A DNA stretch of 64,000 bases from Datnioides undecimradiatus (lineage: Eukaryota; Chordata; Actinopteri; Lobotiformes; Datnioididae): positions 9,293,676-9,357,675 of the forward strand of contig WARS01000007.1 of NCBI GenBank assembly GCA_008933995.1. The letters are read 5' to 3'. The notes under the pieces were generated by a model. That model saw nothing but the letters and a program-made list of their open reading frames with translations. It was not told where the DNA came from and searched no databases. Every line of letters begins with the position of its first letter. The stretch's first letter is position 1. Below, piece after piece: positions 48,426 through 61,300 of the stretch. The translations under genes were made by a program, and so were the position numbers.

Positions 48426-49161
48426 GGAAGCAGGTCTGATCTCTCTGGCTGGTCCTGAAAAAATGTGTTTACTGGTGATGCATGCAGTCTCTTATATTAG
48501 CAGTTGAACAGCGGGGCAGTAGCCAACCGCCTACAACAAAATCTGCAGTCTGGGATTACCTCATCTGTCCGTTCATGTAGATGGGAAGGGAGAAGAGAGA
48601 GAGAGAGGAGGAGCACCAACCAGAGACCCAATTCATGCTCAGAGTACAAGAAGTAGACGTGAATAGCCTTGTTATCATTACATTGCAACATGGTAGTTCC
48701 CTATTTATACATCCAGTAGACACAGAGAAACATGCAGCATCATCACATCCAGTAATGCAAATTTCATTTACAAATAACTGTCTGTACATGCAGCTGTAAC
48801 TCTGACTGTGTAGCCACCTGTGTGTTTTGTTGTAGAGTTTCAAAAAAGTTCCTCTTATATCTATTTTACGCACTTTCTATGCCACACACAAAGGGAAGAT
48901 AACCAAAACTCCTATATAATGTCTTTTTTCATTTACTTGGTAGTAATTGTTCTTGAAATTATCCTATTATCCTATCTTATATTCATTTTGGTGTCTCTGG
49001 GTTTGTTAAAGCTTTCCTCCAAAGCTCTCCTCCTTTGCATACACACACTAGTACACAATACACAATGAGGTCTGTTACAGGTGAAGACATTTACCGTATT
49101 CCTACCATTTCGAAAAGAAAATACTTGCAGCATTGAGGTAGAATATTAGTGAGCGTCAACA

Positions 49162-49181
49162 GGGGCCGACACCTCGGCCCC
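49162..49181. other. Perfect 8-bp GC-rich hairpin
   Basis: GGGGCCGA, loop CACC, TCGGCCCC: a perfect inverted repeat with a four-base loop, next to the CpG-dense patch. No U-run follows, so it is not a terminator-like element. Confidence 0.7.
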
Positions 49182-49206
49182 AAGAATGTTAATGGATTCA
49201 TAAAAT

Positions 49207-49390
49207 GTGACGAGGAAATGCAAATGTAACTCTTCTCACGCTCTCACGCGTGGAAAAACGGCGCTGATAAGGGCGCACGAATGGCGTGTCTCCATTTGCT
49301 CTGGCAGGGCAGCACGCACGCAGGCAGGAGTGACTGTGAGTTACCATGATCACGAGGACGCTTCCTGTTACGATGAGATCCCACACTTTC
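49207..49390. promoter_or_regulatory. CpG-dense patch, candidate promoter or first exon
   Basis: About 15 CpG in 175 bases, while flanking DNA is CpG-poor. On the plus strand it ends with a perfect donor (CCA then GTAAGT at about 49392). On the minus strand it lies 0.8 kb upstream of the TNF-ligand ATG exon, whose acceptor at 48455 needs an upstream exon. It could thus serve the ligand, a plus-strand non-coding transcript, or both. Confidence 0.4.
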
Positions 49391-52300
49391 CAGTAAGTTT
49401 ACGAAATTAACACGCCTGTACAAAATACTGAATTGTGACTGGTCTCCAGACTTCGGCTCTGATTAGTAGAGGTTGGCTGCAGTATGCTTATCAACCATGC
49501 TTGATTACGACTTAATTAGTTACTGACTTCGCCAATAACGAGTCTCACGCCAAACTACACTGTCGCCCATGAAGTTGGAATAAAATATTTTTTTACTCTT
49601 CTCATGAAATGATTGTGACAATGTGATTTATTCTTTACAGATAAAGCGTATATCTTCTCAAAACTCATCATTGCACCTGGTCAAAAGTGATTACTGATGT
49701 GTATAAATAAGAATAAAAAGAAGAATGTGTCTGAAAACAAAATTATTCCAGCTTTATGGGCAACAGTGTAAATGGCCGTGCATAAATACCTTTGGCACAG
49801 TGTGAGAAAATTTTGATTTCGACTGATGCCTGTCAAGGCAACAGTGACTCATAATGGAAAATGGACTCGGTCCAAAAGGTTGGTTTTGTTTTAATTAAGC
49901 CCTCTTTGATCTACCTCCTTGGCTGAGATAAGTTTAAGTTTCTAACTATAATGGATTTCTACATGATTGACAGCCTGGCTACTCAGAGAAAACTATTCCT
50001 TGTCTTCTTGTCTTCTTGAAGAACCTACTTGGGAACATTGCACAGACTCCCTTAAAGATTTTCCTTAGTTAAGGCAAAAACATAAAGGCATTTACTGCAT
50101 TGAAAGTGATTTTACAAGGTATAATTCTGCAGTTTCCATGGAAACTGATTGTTTGCTTGTACATTATCTTCACCTGTTGTCATCTCAGAAAAATGGCTAG
50201 ATAATGATAAAATAATGGCAAAGTAAAAGTTCAGAGATCCACAGCAAACAGGAAACATTGGATATGGGAGGAAGTTGCATCGAACAGTGGACCTGAGGAA
50301 AGTTGAGTGATCCAACTCAATCCCAGTCAGTCGAACAATTCATGACTTGACTGCCAATCTAATTTGTGGTGTGAAATCATTGGCTCACTCTTAACTCAAG
50401 TCTATCAGTTGGGTTCTCCCTGTTACAGAACACTCTTAGGACGCAGCCATGTTTTAATTAAGACAGAGGTCACCTTCCTTTCATTGCTGAGGTCTTTTGT
50501 GCAACAGTTTAACAGACTTGAAAAAAATTCTTAAAGTATAACAAGAAGATACAGAGAAAAACACAACTACTTAGGTGAACATTTTAAATAAACCTTCAAG
50601 AGAAGACTTGCGGATGATTTTATTTTAGGGAAACCTCAACTCTGACTTTAAGGATGTTTGTGCAGGTCCTTGTGTAGGTTGAGAACCCAATGTGCTTGTA
50701 TTTTTAAGCAGAAATGGATTTCACATTGAGATCTTATTCACCATACAGCTGCAGGATTATTAGCACTTTTCTTTCTTTCATTTCAGACAGTCATGAGGTG
50801 TGAAGGTACCTCCCTGGTTGGAGAAATGCTGAGTGAGTAAATCTTGACACTGAACATTCAACACCAGGTCTCGTCAGTGTACGTGCTGTCTGTGTGAGGT
50901 GCCAAAGGAAAAAGGACACTAGAGTAACTACAAATCCTTTATCCAGTAGGCAGACATTACAGCATATACCTTTCCCACTATCTGCAGACAGAAGGCACAA
51001 GCATGTATTGAGTAACAGTGACACAGCAAGGAAAAAGTCCTGTGAAGCTGCTGGCTGATGGTGCACAAGTTGGTGGCACCATCAAAAGCAACACACAGCC
51101 TTAAAATATTATCACAGTTTCATTCTTCATATTCACAACATTCATACATGAGCACAGAAATCTTATTGGCCAGTAAAGTGACTGTAACATCTGTCTTTTT
51201 ATTAAGTCTGTGTCCTCTTTCATCGTATTTCCAGGCTTAAGCTGAATTAATATGAGGAGGAGGAGACCATGCAACTTTCTCTGAGACCATGTCAAAACAA
51301 CAACTATTAAAAACAATCTTTGTGATTCAGGGTATGTATTTTCCCCTAGATAGCACAATCCATTACTATTGCATCCCATTATTCTGTATCATCAACACAC
51401 AAAAGGGTGATATCAAGAAATACTTTGTGAGTTGATACGCTAAACTGGAGATTTCTGGTGATAAAACACCTTTTACCAAACAACATTTTTATGGAAACAG
51501 ACTGAAATGAGTTTTTGGCATTTAAGTGGGCCCTCAGGGTTATTTACTATGTATGATGCACATAGACAGCACATGTATAGTTATGAGCAGCACTGTAATG
51601 AGGCACGCTGGCGCAAGCTAATCAGAGAACTCAGTTGCCAGAATGACAGTCTTCAAGACAAATTTCATCTGTCAACCCAGGTCATTACATTGAAGACATC
51701 CCAGCTCAAAATATACAGTTTAAGGCATGTCTGTGAGTGTGTAGACTCCATGTGATAACAAACACGCTATGACCTTCTCGGTTACGTAACTGTTTCAGAG
51801 CTTGAAGGAGCTCCAAGGGAACTGAACTGATTATCGGTCTAATTGGCAAATTGTAAACACAACCTAATGCAGACACCCAGTAATTAATAATTAATGTTAA
51901 TAAACAGAGTAACATCATTTGCTCTTTATGTCTGCATGTGTTTTGGAGGAGACCCAGGAGGTCTGCAAATGAATGGAAAGCCCTTTGTTTGTTATGAATG
52001 TGATAATGTAATGAGTGTATTCAATGATGACTGAACTTCTGGACAGCCATCTTTTGTTTTATCCTAGACATCCAGAACTTAAGTTAATAGAGGAAACATC
52101 AGGTACAGCCAATACATTTGCTCCAGGATGATATTATTAAATTACAGTACTTATTTAATGCAGCCATATACTGCAAACTGAATGACCATGACATGCAACC
52201 CGACATGCATGTAAAGTCTTTAAAACCTGCTTGTCCTTTTTACACTTTTTTGCAGAGGCATATGAGAAGCATTGTTATCTTTTCCTATCCTCTTTATGAT

Positions 52301-52992
52301 GCATCATACTAGGTATGGTTTGAAGCTCTTTGCCCTCACTGTACTGTATTTGGGAAACACTACTTCGATGACTATGAATGAAAAATAGAACTGAATGTAT
52401 TGCATCTCTGAGTGCACCATCAAAAGTCTTCGCAAATTCATATATTGTAGAGAAATTAAATTATGCAAACAGTCTTTTCATTTAAGCAGTTCTATAACTG
52501 ATACATTTAAGTGCACTTTTGCTCTTATCCACATCACTTATCACTCATTGGCCTCTTTCAAATGGACTTGCCAATGCACTCTCAAATCCTTGTACACTTG
52601 CAGTCTCACTGAAAATCCTTGCTGCAGTACTCATTTCCAGGTTTGCTAGCAGTTTAAACTTGAAAAAGCTTTACAATTCGCTGCAATTTCAGCCAGCTAG
52701 AAAGAGAAACCAAGCCAAATTAGTTAAATTATCATTTGTATATCCTTATGTCATTGTGTTGTAACTGATATCTCTACAAAATATAATTTGTGTGAAAGCA
52801 GAAAATAACTTCCTGTGTTCACAGTGTTAATGGCACTTTCCTAAATGACAGAGATCCATAAATATCAGTTATTTGTGATGAGCATATGGAAAGAGGAAAG
52901 ATTTGGAACCATGGGAGAGATGTTGATGAGCTTGTTTCATGTGTGTGCATTTGGTCGACTGTTTACTTCTTTGGACACCCGTCCTTCAGGGC

Positions 52993-53434
52993 CTACTTGG
53001 TATGGTCCTGTACCCAGTTACAAAGCCTGAGGCAGTACATCTGTGGACTGACAGTGGAGAAGGACCGGCCTGGGTGTCGAAGCCTTTTCCACAAATGCTC
53101 CAGCTTCTTCTTAAAACTGTAAACTGTGAAAATGTCAATGATGCCGATGAAGTAGCGCTGCTCTGGCCCATCGATGATGTGCAGAGGATTCTTTAAATTT
53201 GGCAGTAAACGTCGGTTCTGGGCCCTGAAATCTTGCAGCTCAGCTGTGTCATGGCCTGGCCCTGCATGCTCTGGGAATGACTGAAGAGTAGTGCCACTTG
53301 ATGTATCTCCTGCTAGTTGCTTCAAACACCCACCATCTACATCAGACAAAAGTAAGGTGAAGTCATCCTCTGGGATTGCCCCGGGGACAGCAGCAATACC
53401 TGCGTGGATAGGGCTGGACCCTGGGTTCACAGAT
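52993..53434 (-). CDS. pip5kl1: pip5kl1 last exon: insert plus C-terminal kinase lobe
   Basis: The first part (from SVNPGSSP to about DTAELQDF) is a low-conservation acidic/Pro/Gly segment. It is followed by [20 protein letters not shown], the DFG-equivalent IGIIDI, and [20 protein letters not shown], all matching PIP kinases. The stop TAG is at 52995-52993. The acceptor TCATTTTAG at 53435 is good. Confidence 0.9.
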
Positions 53435-56173
53435 CTAAAATGATGAAGTCACATAAAAAAAAAAACAGGTATGAATCAGAGTAATTATGTAGCCTTACTC
53501 ACAACTCGTGTATCATAAAATGTTCCGATCTGTCTAGAAAGGCAGATGAGAAAAGGTTTTGCAGCACATCAGAGTAGTCCGGAATAACATTAACAGAGAG
53601 ATCCTCCAGCAATCATTAGCCCAGCCCTTCCAGTTCATCCTCTGCAAACTCCCCCTTGATAGCAGCATCACCTTCACTTCTCCACTGATGACAGCTAGCT
53701 CTGCGTTTAACCTACTAAATAACTTAATCCATGAAAGTCACTCTAATCCGTTAATCCGTCACTGAAATTAAATCATTGATTAAATCATTATCCCTCAGCG
53801 CTCAAACCACTCACATCATCAGTAACTCTGATTACAGAAAACTGCTGCTTGTTTGTAAAGCACTATGAGTTTACAGACATTTACATACACATTACACATT
53901 TACAAAATACATCTCCAATCTATCTCTATGTTATGAACCCTACAAACCTCTCAGACCAGTTCAATTCAGCTTTATTAAATCACATATACATTAAACAAGC
54001 ACCCAGAAAAGTGCAGGTCTACTGCAACTCTTAGTTATTAGTATCTTATATCTAGTTATTAGTAACTTTTACTTTCCTGTTGACTGTCTATCTATTTTAT
54101 TATATTCTGTTTGTTTGCCTTAATTTGCTTTTTCATTTTGTCTCGATGCCTTTTATGCCTTATGTAAAGTAGACTGAACTGAACTGCCTTGTTGTTGAAA
54201 TGTGCTAAAGAAAAACAGAAACAATACCTACAGAGGAGGTACTCTTTACCATGGCTACTGTTAACATACACCGTATTATCAAACACAATGTACAGCTGAG
54301 GTTGAAGGAAATGTCATTGATGTTGGAGGTATTCAGTCAAACACCAAAGTATTTGTCAATGGAAAGTTAAGGCTTCACCAAAGTTAATAAAAAATTATTA
54401 GAGTTCATCCCCTTGGGAACAAGAACGTTTGTACTGTTCAGGGATAATGGATTTATTGAAAACGAGAGATAGGCAAGGATCAACACTAGGTAGGCAGATA
54501 AGGCAAGGTTTAAAAATCTTGGTTATCTGCCTGTAACAAGTTGACCAGACAGACCAGAGTACCTACTATACACACACACACACACAGATATTCCATTGGG
54601 TTTCCAAGAAATTTGATGTGCTTTTGCCTTCAGAGAAAATCTTAGGGAATCACCAAAGTCAGTGTGATTCATCGCCTGACCCTGTGAATATCTGTAAAAT
54701 CAATAGCTGTTCAGATCCAAGTGGTAGCTAAAAAAAACATACAAAGGGCAGCTGCAATCCATGTATGAATCAATAGGAGGTGAGACAGACTAATTACACC
54801 AATGATGCTAATAACACCAATTTACACATTTGAATTTATCAGTGATACATCATACCACATGCGTTACCTTAACTTCTTCAGCCAGACACAAGTTTCTGCT
54901 CTGCAGTATGTGTCATAAAGACATATTTGTTATCAACTACCCATGACCTTTCTCAGATGTCCAAAGACATAATGAGTCAGTTTGCTTCTAATTCAACATT
55001 GCTGGTGTAAGCTGTCTAGTCAAGAGGTCCACAGCTCAACAGAAGCCCACACCCCTAGTCCAGACAGTCAACTCTGTTTTCTGTGTGCTTGCGTCTGGGC
55101 ACATCTGAGTCACATTTGAATGGAAATCACAATATCTGTGTTTTGTGCAATAGGGTCTTTTTGTCTGCAAAGGATCATGATGGACGCCACCCATGCTCTA
55201 ATATATGATGGAGGATGACTCATCTGACCAGATCACTTTTCTCCACATCCCCATAGGCCAGTGCCTCTTGTTTTTAGCTCTCAAAAATGTGCATTCGTCC
55301 TCGTTATGAAGGGTTTATGAACTTCGGGCCTACTATGACATCCCTGTCTTTCTCTGACTGACAACCAGCTGTTGTTGTTGGCAGTCTGATCACATCCTGC
55401 ATTCTCCTGATATACTGCACAGGAACATCACGGCCATCAAATATGTACTGTATGTGCCCTTTTTTACTGGTGTCTGGTGTCACATTTCCCACTGTTCGTA
55501 TTAAAACACAAGCCAGCTGCGCTCCTGACATCTGTGTTCCAACAAGCCTTTTTTTTAGAGGCTTAGAGCTCATCTCTCTGCCATCTTAGCTCAAGATCAA
55601 AATCAGCTGGGCCTTTTCTGCATTTCATTCATACAACAGAGCATGACTGGATGTTAATTGCTTTATTTTACCATGTACTGAAACTTGTAATGTTCCTCCA
55701 CTCGTTTCTTCAGATTCTGCTACTCTGATAGATAGAAACAATGGCTAACATTGAACCTATGAACCTGGCTTAGCTTCCTAGCTTAATAATAATAATAATA
55801 ATAATAATTAAATAAATTGATTAATCAATTACCAAAGTAGCTGTTAATAACTTTTCTACCAATCAACTTATTGAATGCTTGTTCTTTTCATAACTGCTTG
55901 GGATACTTTTAATGCAGACATTAGTACTGTGCAGTGTACTGACAAAGTGGTCAGTGAAATACACAATCACATGCCTCAAATAACAGGAAGAACAACACAA
56001 AGACACTGACTTTTTGGTTCTCATGATGAGAGTAGCAAAAGAGAGACTCTGATGGCGTTCATCATTGTGCAAGGGCTGATGGGCCAGGAGGAGACTGTAG
56101 TCCAATACGTTTAGCCTCCGGAGGAAGTGTGTGTCAATCTCCACCTGCCGCAAAAGCCAGGGACGCTGACGGT

Positions 56174-56215
<42 letters not shown>

Positions 56216-58313
56216 CACATAACATTGCAGTTCAACTGGAAATACAAAGTTTGTGTGAGAAATTAATGTAATCATTGGCATTGATACACGACATTACTTT
56301 TATTTTATAATGGACTGAGATTTGTTTGAATTAGATTAGGATTTTTCTAAAACGGAAAGAATATACTGACACTGCAGGCGGTGCAATAATGCTGCACTTG
56401 CCACTTTTTGTACATCTTCATATGATTCACAGTGGACAATAACATCAAAGTCTGTTTCCTTACCCAGAGTGATGTACTGGCCTTCAAAGTTTAGGTCTTT
56501 AAGAACCACAATAATCTGGCTCCCCTCCGGTGCAGGCTCTGTCCACCGACTCACCTCACAGCCCTTAATGTCGTACCTGGCAACACACAACACACATCAA
56601 GCCAGAGACACACTGTGTTGCCTGTTTCTGTGCTGTTAATACCATGATAATGCTACTCCTGCTTTGTTTTGATGGGCAGTGGAAAGCTAAGCTTACCTGG
56701 CGTTGATCCGGTCATCTGGATAAAACACACTTTGCATAACAATGAAGTATTTCTGCAAAGGACATGTGAAACATGGAAAGGTGCTTTAAAATGCTTTGTA
56801 TAATCACACTCAGTGCTCATAATATCATGTATTACAGTGATGAACTTGGATCTGTACCTTCCGTCTGTGTGGAATTTTGATCCTGTGAACACCTTTAAAA
56901 AAGTGAGAAATCATTCAGTCCAGTGCAACAGTTTATCTGATAATATTGTTATTGTGAGGATGTTGGCAAGTTGACAGTTGCCTCTTTAAATGTCCAGCAG
57001 ACACAAAGTAACATCAACGTTCACTTCAGTCACTTTTCTGGATACACAGTGAGAAAATATCTGGCTCTTTAGCTCCGTACTGCTTCACCAATATGTCAAC
57101 CAGCTAGTTGCCACTCACTGACTTTGTCTCTCATTTTGTACTACATATTGTTGAACATGTCATGTGCCTCTTCCCTTTGCTTTCAAGCTATGAGAACCAC
57201 TAACCTAACCGTAAACCTGCACCAGCTTGCCCCATCACTGCTATCCTGAGGATTTATTACAATTTCTACTTGGACTGTTTGGATTAACAATATCTAGCCT
57301 TGAGTTTATATATGTTGTGTTAATAAATCACTGACCTGTGCCTACAAGCACAAACTGGATGTAAAAAAAAAAAACTCCTTGTAACGGTGATGTGTAATAA
57401 TTTTTGTGGTTGACTGTGTAAACCAGTGTAAACCACTGGCACAGGGACTGTTGCTGCACTTCACAACAGGGGATTTCCATCAGCTGCTTTGACAGCACAG
57501 ATGTGGTATGTGGTCACAAGTGCAACACTGCAGTTTCAGCCTAGACACAAAAGTCCAATAGTACTGTTCTTCCCCATGAATTAACAGAACAAAAAATATC
57601 AGCCATTATACATGTAAACACATGAATGGCTGAGACTGCCAGTCATCCTCTCTTAAAACAAGTATGCTACATTGTTATAAGAAAGAAAACCTCGAACATC
57701 TCTATTTCACTGGTAAGTCCTGGTGAGCTCTCTCTCTGCATTGTGTAGATATCTCAGCCATAGACATTCTGTAATTGGGTGTTTCTGAGTGTGACGTTGG
57801 TACCAAGGAACTTGACCAGCAGTGAATGGGGGTATTTCCTCAGATGTTCCATGTAGATCTTCAGGTTGGCCAGGAGAAATTTGATTTCCCTTTTGTTCTG
57901 AGTCTTCAAAAAGAAGCGTTTATCATTTCTAGAAGTTCAAAAGCAGAGAGTAAGTAGATCTCTGTCCAATCAATGATAAAGCAACACAAGCTCCAGCCCT
58001 TTTTAACAATGAAAAAATTATTTCACTTTATATTTGTCTTTTACCAATTCCTAACGCAAAATACTGGATGTAGCCATAAAATATGTCAGTCACAAAGGAA
58101 CAAGTGTGTGTGTGTGTGTGTGTGATTGTGTGTGCGTGTTGGTATGTGTGACTCACGTCAGGAAGAAGTCAGCCTTGCTCTTGGAGTTGCTGATAAACTG
58201 GAGGTAGCAGTTTTCGGAGCAGAGCGACTGCTGATACTCCTGCTCCGTCATACCTAAAGAGCTCCGCAGGCTGGCAAACACCGGGCCTGCAAATGTCTCC
58301 ATTGTAAAATCCT

Positions 58314-58344
<31 letters not shown>

Positions 58345-61300
58345 TATACACACACATAAAACTAAATATGCAGGCGAAAACATTGAACACAATGTTTACT
58401 TGGCCTGGTAGGCCTGGTAAGTAAGTTGAGATACTAACACATCCACCTACCTTATGAATCTGAGTGACCTCTGACCTGAAGTCATCATCGGACAGTTCAT
58501 TCTAAAGCCAGAGAAAGAGAAAAGATGTCAATAAGAATATTATGTGGTACTTTATATAATCGACTGAGCTGAACATTTTTTGTAATATATTACACATATA
58601 TGTATGAATTATTTACCTACTTAAAAATAGAAAAATAAATATTCTATATGCCCAGTGACTTAGCAGTTATATTCATTATACTCCAATTGACAAGTAGTAT
58701 TTGTACAAGTAGATAAAAGCTCATCATTCAGCTTGATTTTAAAAGCATAACCTCTTATCAAAATTATTATTCCTGTTATTATTATTATTATCTAATTGTT
58801 ATAGACAAATCATTTGATCAATTATGTATTTTACTCATATGTAAGAAGTAAGTAATGTCTACAGCCACTACATCTGTCCTGCTTCAAAGGGTATATGTGC
58901 AGACGTGTTGTGTTTTGGGGACTCAGATACAACACAACAGACAGGACAGTTGTGCATCAGCCTGCTGAGTCAGCAGAGTGTGTTAGACTGGGATTAGGGT
59001 GAAGCAACAGTGTGTTGAGCTGCACTGGAGCTGGTCACCAGCAGCAGGTTGGACACTGAATACCACTCTCTGAGTTAAGGCCTTGGTCATGAGGGAACCA
59101 CAACACCCTTTTCAGCTGTGGTATGCAATTTCACATGAAGAAACAACTGCTGCAGTTTATAAAAGGGTGCTCTTCTTAGATGAGGCTCTCATTAGCTCAA
59201 CCAGAAAAAAACTAACATTTAAGTTAGACATTTTTAGGGCTCAATGAACAAAAATGGCCAAAAAACGAAATATTGCTGGACAAATAACTTGTAAACTAAA
59301 CTTTAGGGTAAATGACACCACACTGTCTCTACAAACTAATAAAAACTTACATATCAAGCAGGTCAGACTGTTATAATTAGCAAGACAGTCAAGTCGTAAC
59401 TCAGTTCCATTTGATTCAAAGCTTTGTTCCCTCAGTGCTGATTTGGACCAGAGGGAGAAAACATATGACATCTAGACTATTTAAAACTCCTCATATTAAT
59501 AGCCTGACAGTTTTTGTATTGATTTTAAATCCCTTTTACCTGTCTTTAAAACACCCCATTATTAGGCACTATTTGTCTGACCAGCCTGTAGTGTATGAAT
59601 ATATGACCCTGCAGGTCCTCTGGTCCTCTTAAGACAGGGCTGACCTGAGAGCAGCTGATCTTTATAGCACCGATGACTGGTCTGAAGGGTGGTTTACAAA
59701 TGATGTTTGTCTGATTCAGTTTTTCACCAGATTATGCTTAAGAGCGAAAATCAATATTATAATCTTCAAAACCTTTTGGATCAAACCATATCATCATACC
59801 ATTTAATTATTATTTAATGCATTTGCATTCCTCTTTTTTGAATCACCTTTACTCCAGTTTATCCTCCTACACGTGAGTAATGGACAGGAAGCAGCATGTA
59901 ATCTAGTCACCATTTGTTATTTTTATCTCACTGATGTTAACTTCACTGTTTACCTGCTGCAGCTGGACTCATTTACTGTGAATGTGAACGTTTGTTTGGA
60001 CACGGGTGTCGTTCATTCAACAAAAATACATTTAAAAAACTGTTCAGGGATAAAGAAAAAGTCTCTGTTGTGCACTGTATACAAATCAGACAGACAGAGA
60101 GACACTGTATTAAATGTAGTCTGAATGCTGGAAGCTGATCTATACATACTTTGGAAGAGTTGGCATTCATCATTTGATATTTGGATTTTTGAGGCCCATG
60201 TCATTCCTGATTAGAGAATTTCATATACTGATATTTTGGCTTTTTTGATGTTGGTCCCTTCAATTTATAGTACTGTATAATACTGAGCATAGCCTTTAAC
60301 GGAAGGAAAAATCATCTTGTCACCGACTGATGGACTGGTGTTCACCCCTGTGAGCTGCAGTCAGAGTTCGGCCACTCTGCAAATATCTGCCTGCAGCAGC
60401 AGAGACAACACTGCTGACACTTGTTGCAGTCCTGTTTTTTCCATGCACGCAAGCTCAGCAACACAGCCTGATCTTGTTTTCACTATTGTCAAGTGTACTT
60501 CTAGTTACACCCACAATCACTAATTTATAGCTTTTGTTGATCGAAGACTTAGGAAGAATATTTGGTAATATACAAGCTGAACTTAAATAATAATTTACAA
60601 AAGTCTTGACGTCTGCAGTCTGTACAGTATCCCATAATAAACTGATTCTATAGATTTATGCAGAGCATGCAGTCTCCTGAACCTACTGGCATTTGATACT
60701 TGATCACTGTTTCTGTCACATTATTACCAGTTGTTTTGCATCTGTACTTCTAAAGACAAAGGCCATGACATTTTAGGTGAGATGCCAACTTGAATCGCTG
60801 AAACACAATGCTTCAAGTTCAAGATGATAAGCCTGTACTTTTTCGCAACATTTACAGAGAAAGAAAGACAACAGACAGCTAACAGCCAACAGAGAGAGAT
60901 AATAGATAGCAGAGATAGTGGTGCAGTTTAGCTTTTGGATAGTGCAAAATGGCTAGTTATTGAAAAAGAGAAGACAGTGAATCCATACTATTCCAACGTC
61001 TGTGTGTATTTGTGCGCTCACATGTACTTCAGGCCAACCCTGCTTAAGTCAGAGCTCTACGTGGACTGCCACAGTCCAAAAAGTCTGGACGCACCCCTGG
61101 ATACAAATTATCAGGAAGTTCAAAGGGTCACGCAACTTCTTGCAGCTCGTGTGTTGAAGTCGCCATCCTGTGGTGTTAGGAGGATGAGACACTAAAGTGA
61201 CAGATGGTTTGTGACAATTATGTAATAATGGTTTTAAAGTACGTCTCACGAAAGATCCGTGAGAGGCGTGTTACAGCTGCTACCTCTGCAACTGCTTCCC

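Larger units (their letters stand above)
48426..52992. other. Intergenic spacer with a CpG-dense patch
   Basis: No coding exon recognised. A TTTTTTCAG acceptor (minus) at 48455 marks the upstream end of the TNF-ligand start exon. At 49162-49181 there is a perfect GC-rich hairpin, and 49207-49380 is unusually rich in CpG. The rest (49.5-52.9 kb) is AT-rich with no repeat I can name; the 3' UTR of pip5kl1 (minus) should occupy its right end. Confidence 0.55.

Noticed and set aside
48556..48873. Minus-strand frame upstream of the TNF ligand, considered as its N-terminus
   Set aside because: It lies beyond the 48455 acceptor and shows no family similarity; the downstream ATG gives a normal type II layout.
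55304..55573. 89-residue minus-strand frame, considered as a missing pip5kl1 exon or transposon gene
   Set aside because: It does not resemble PIP5KL1. The sequence at 55170-55330 recalls a fish repeat, but I cannot name a family or see ends.
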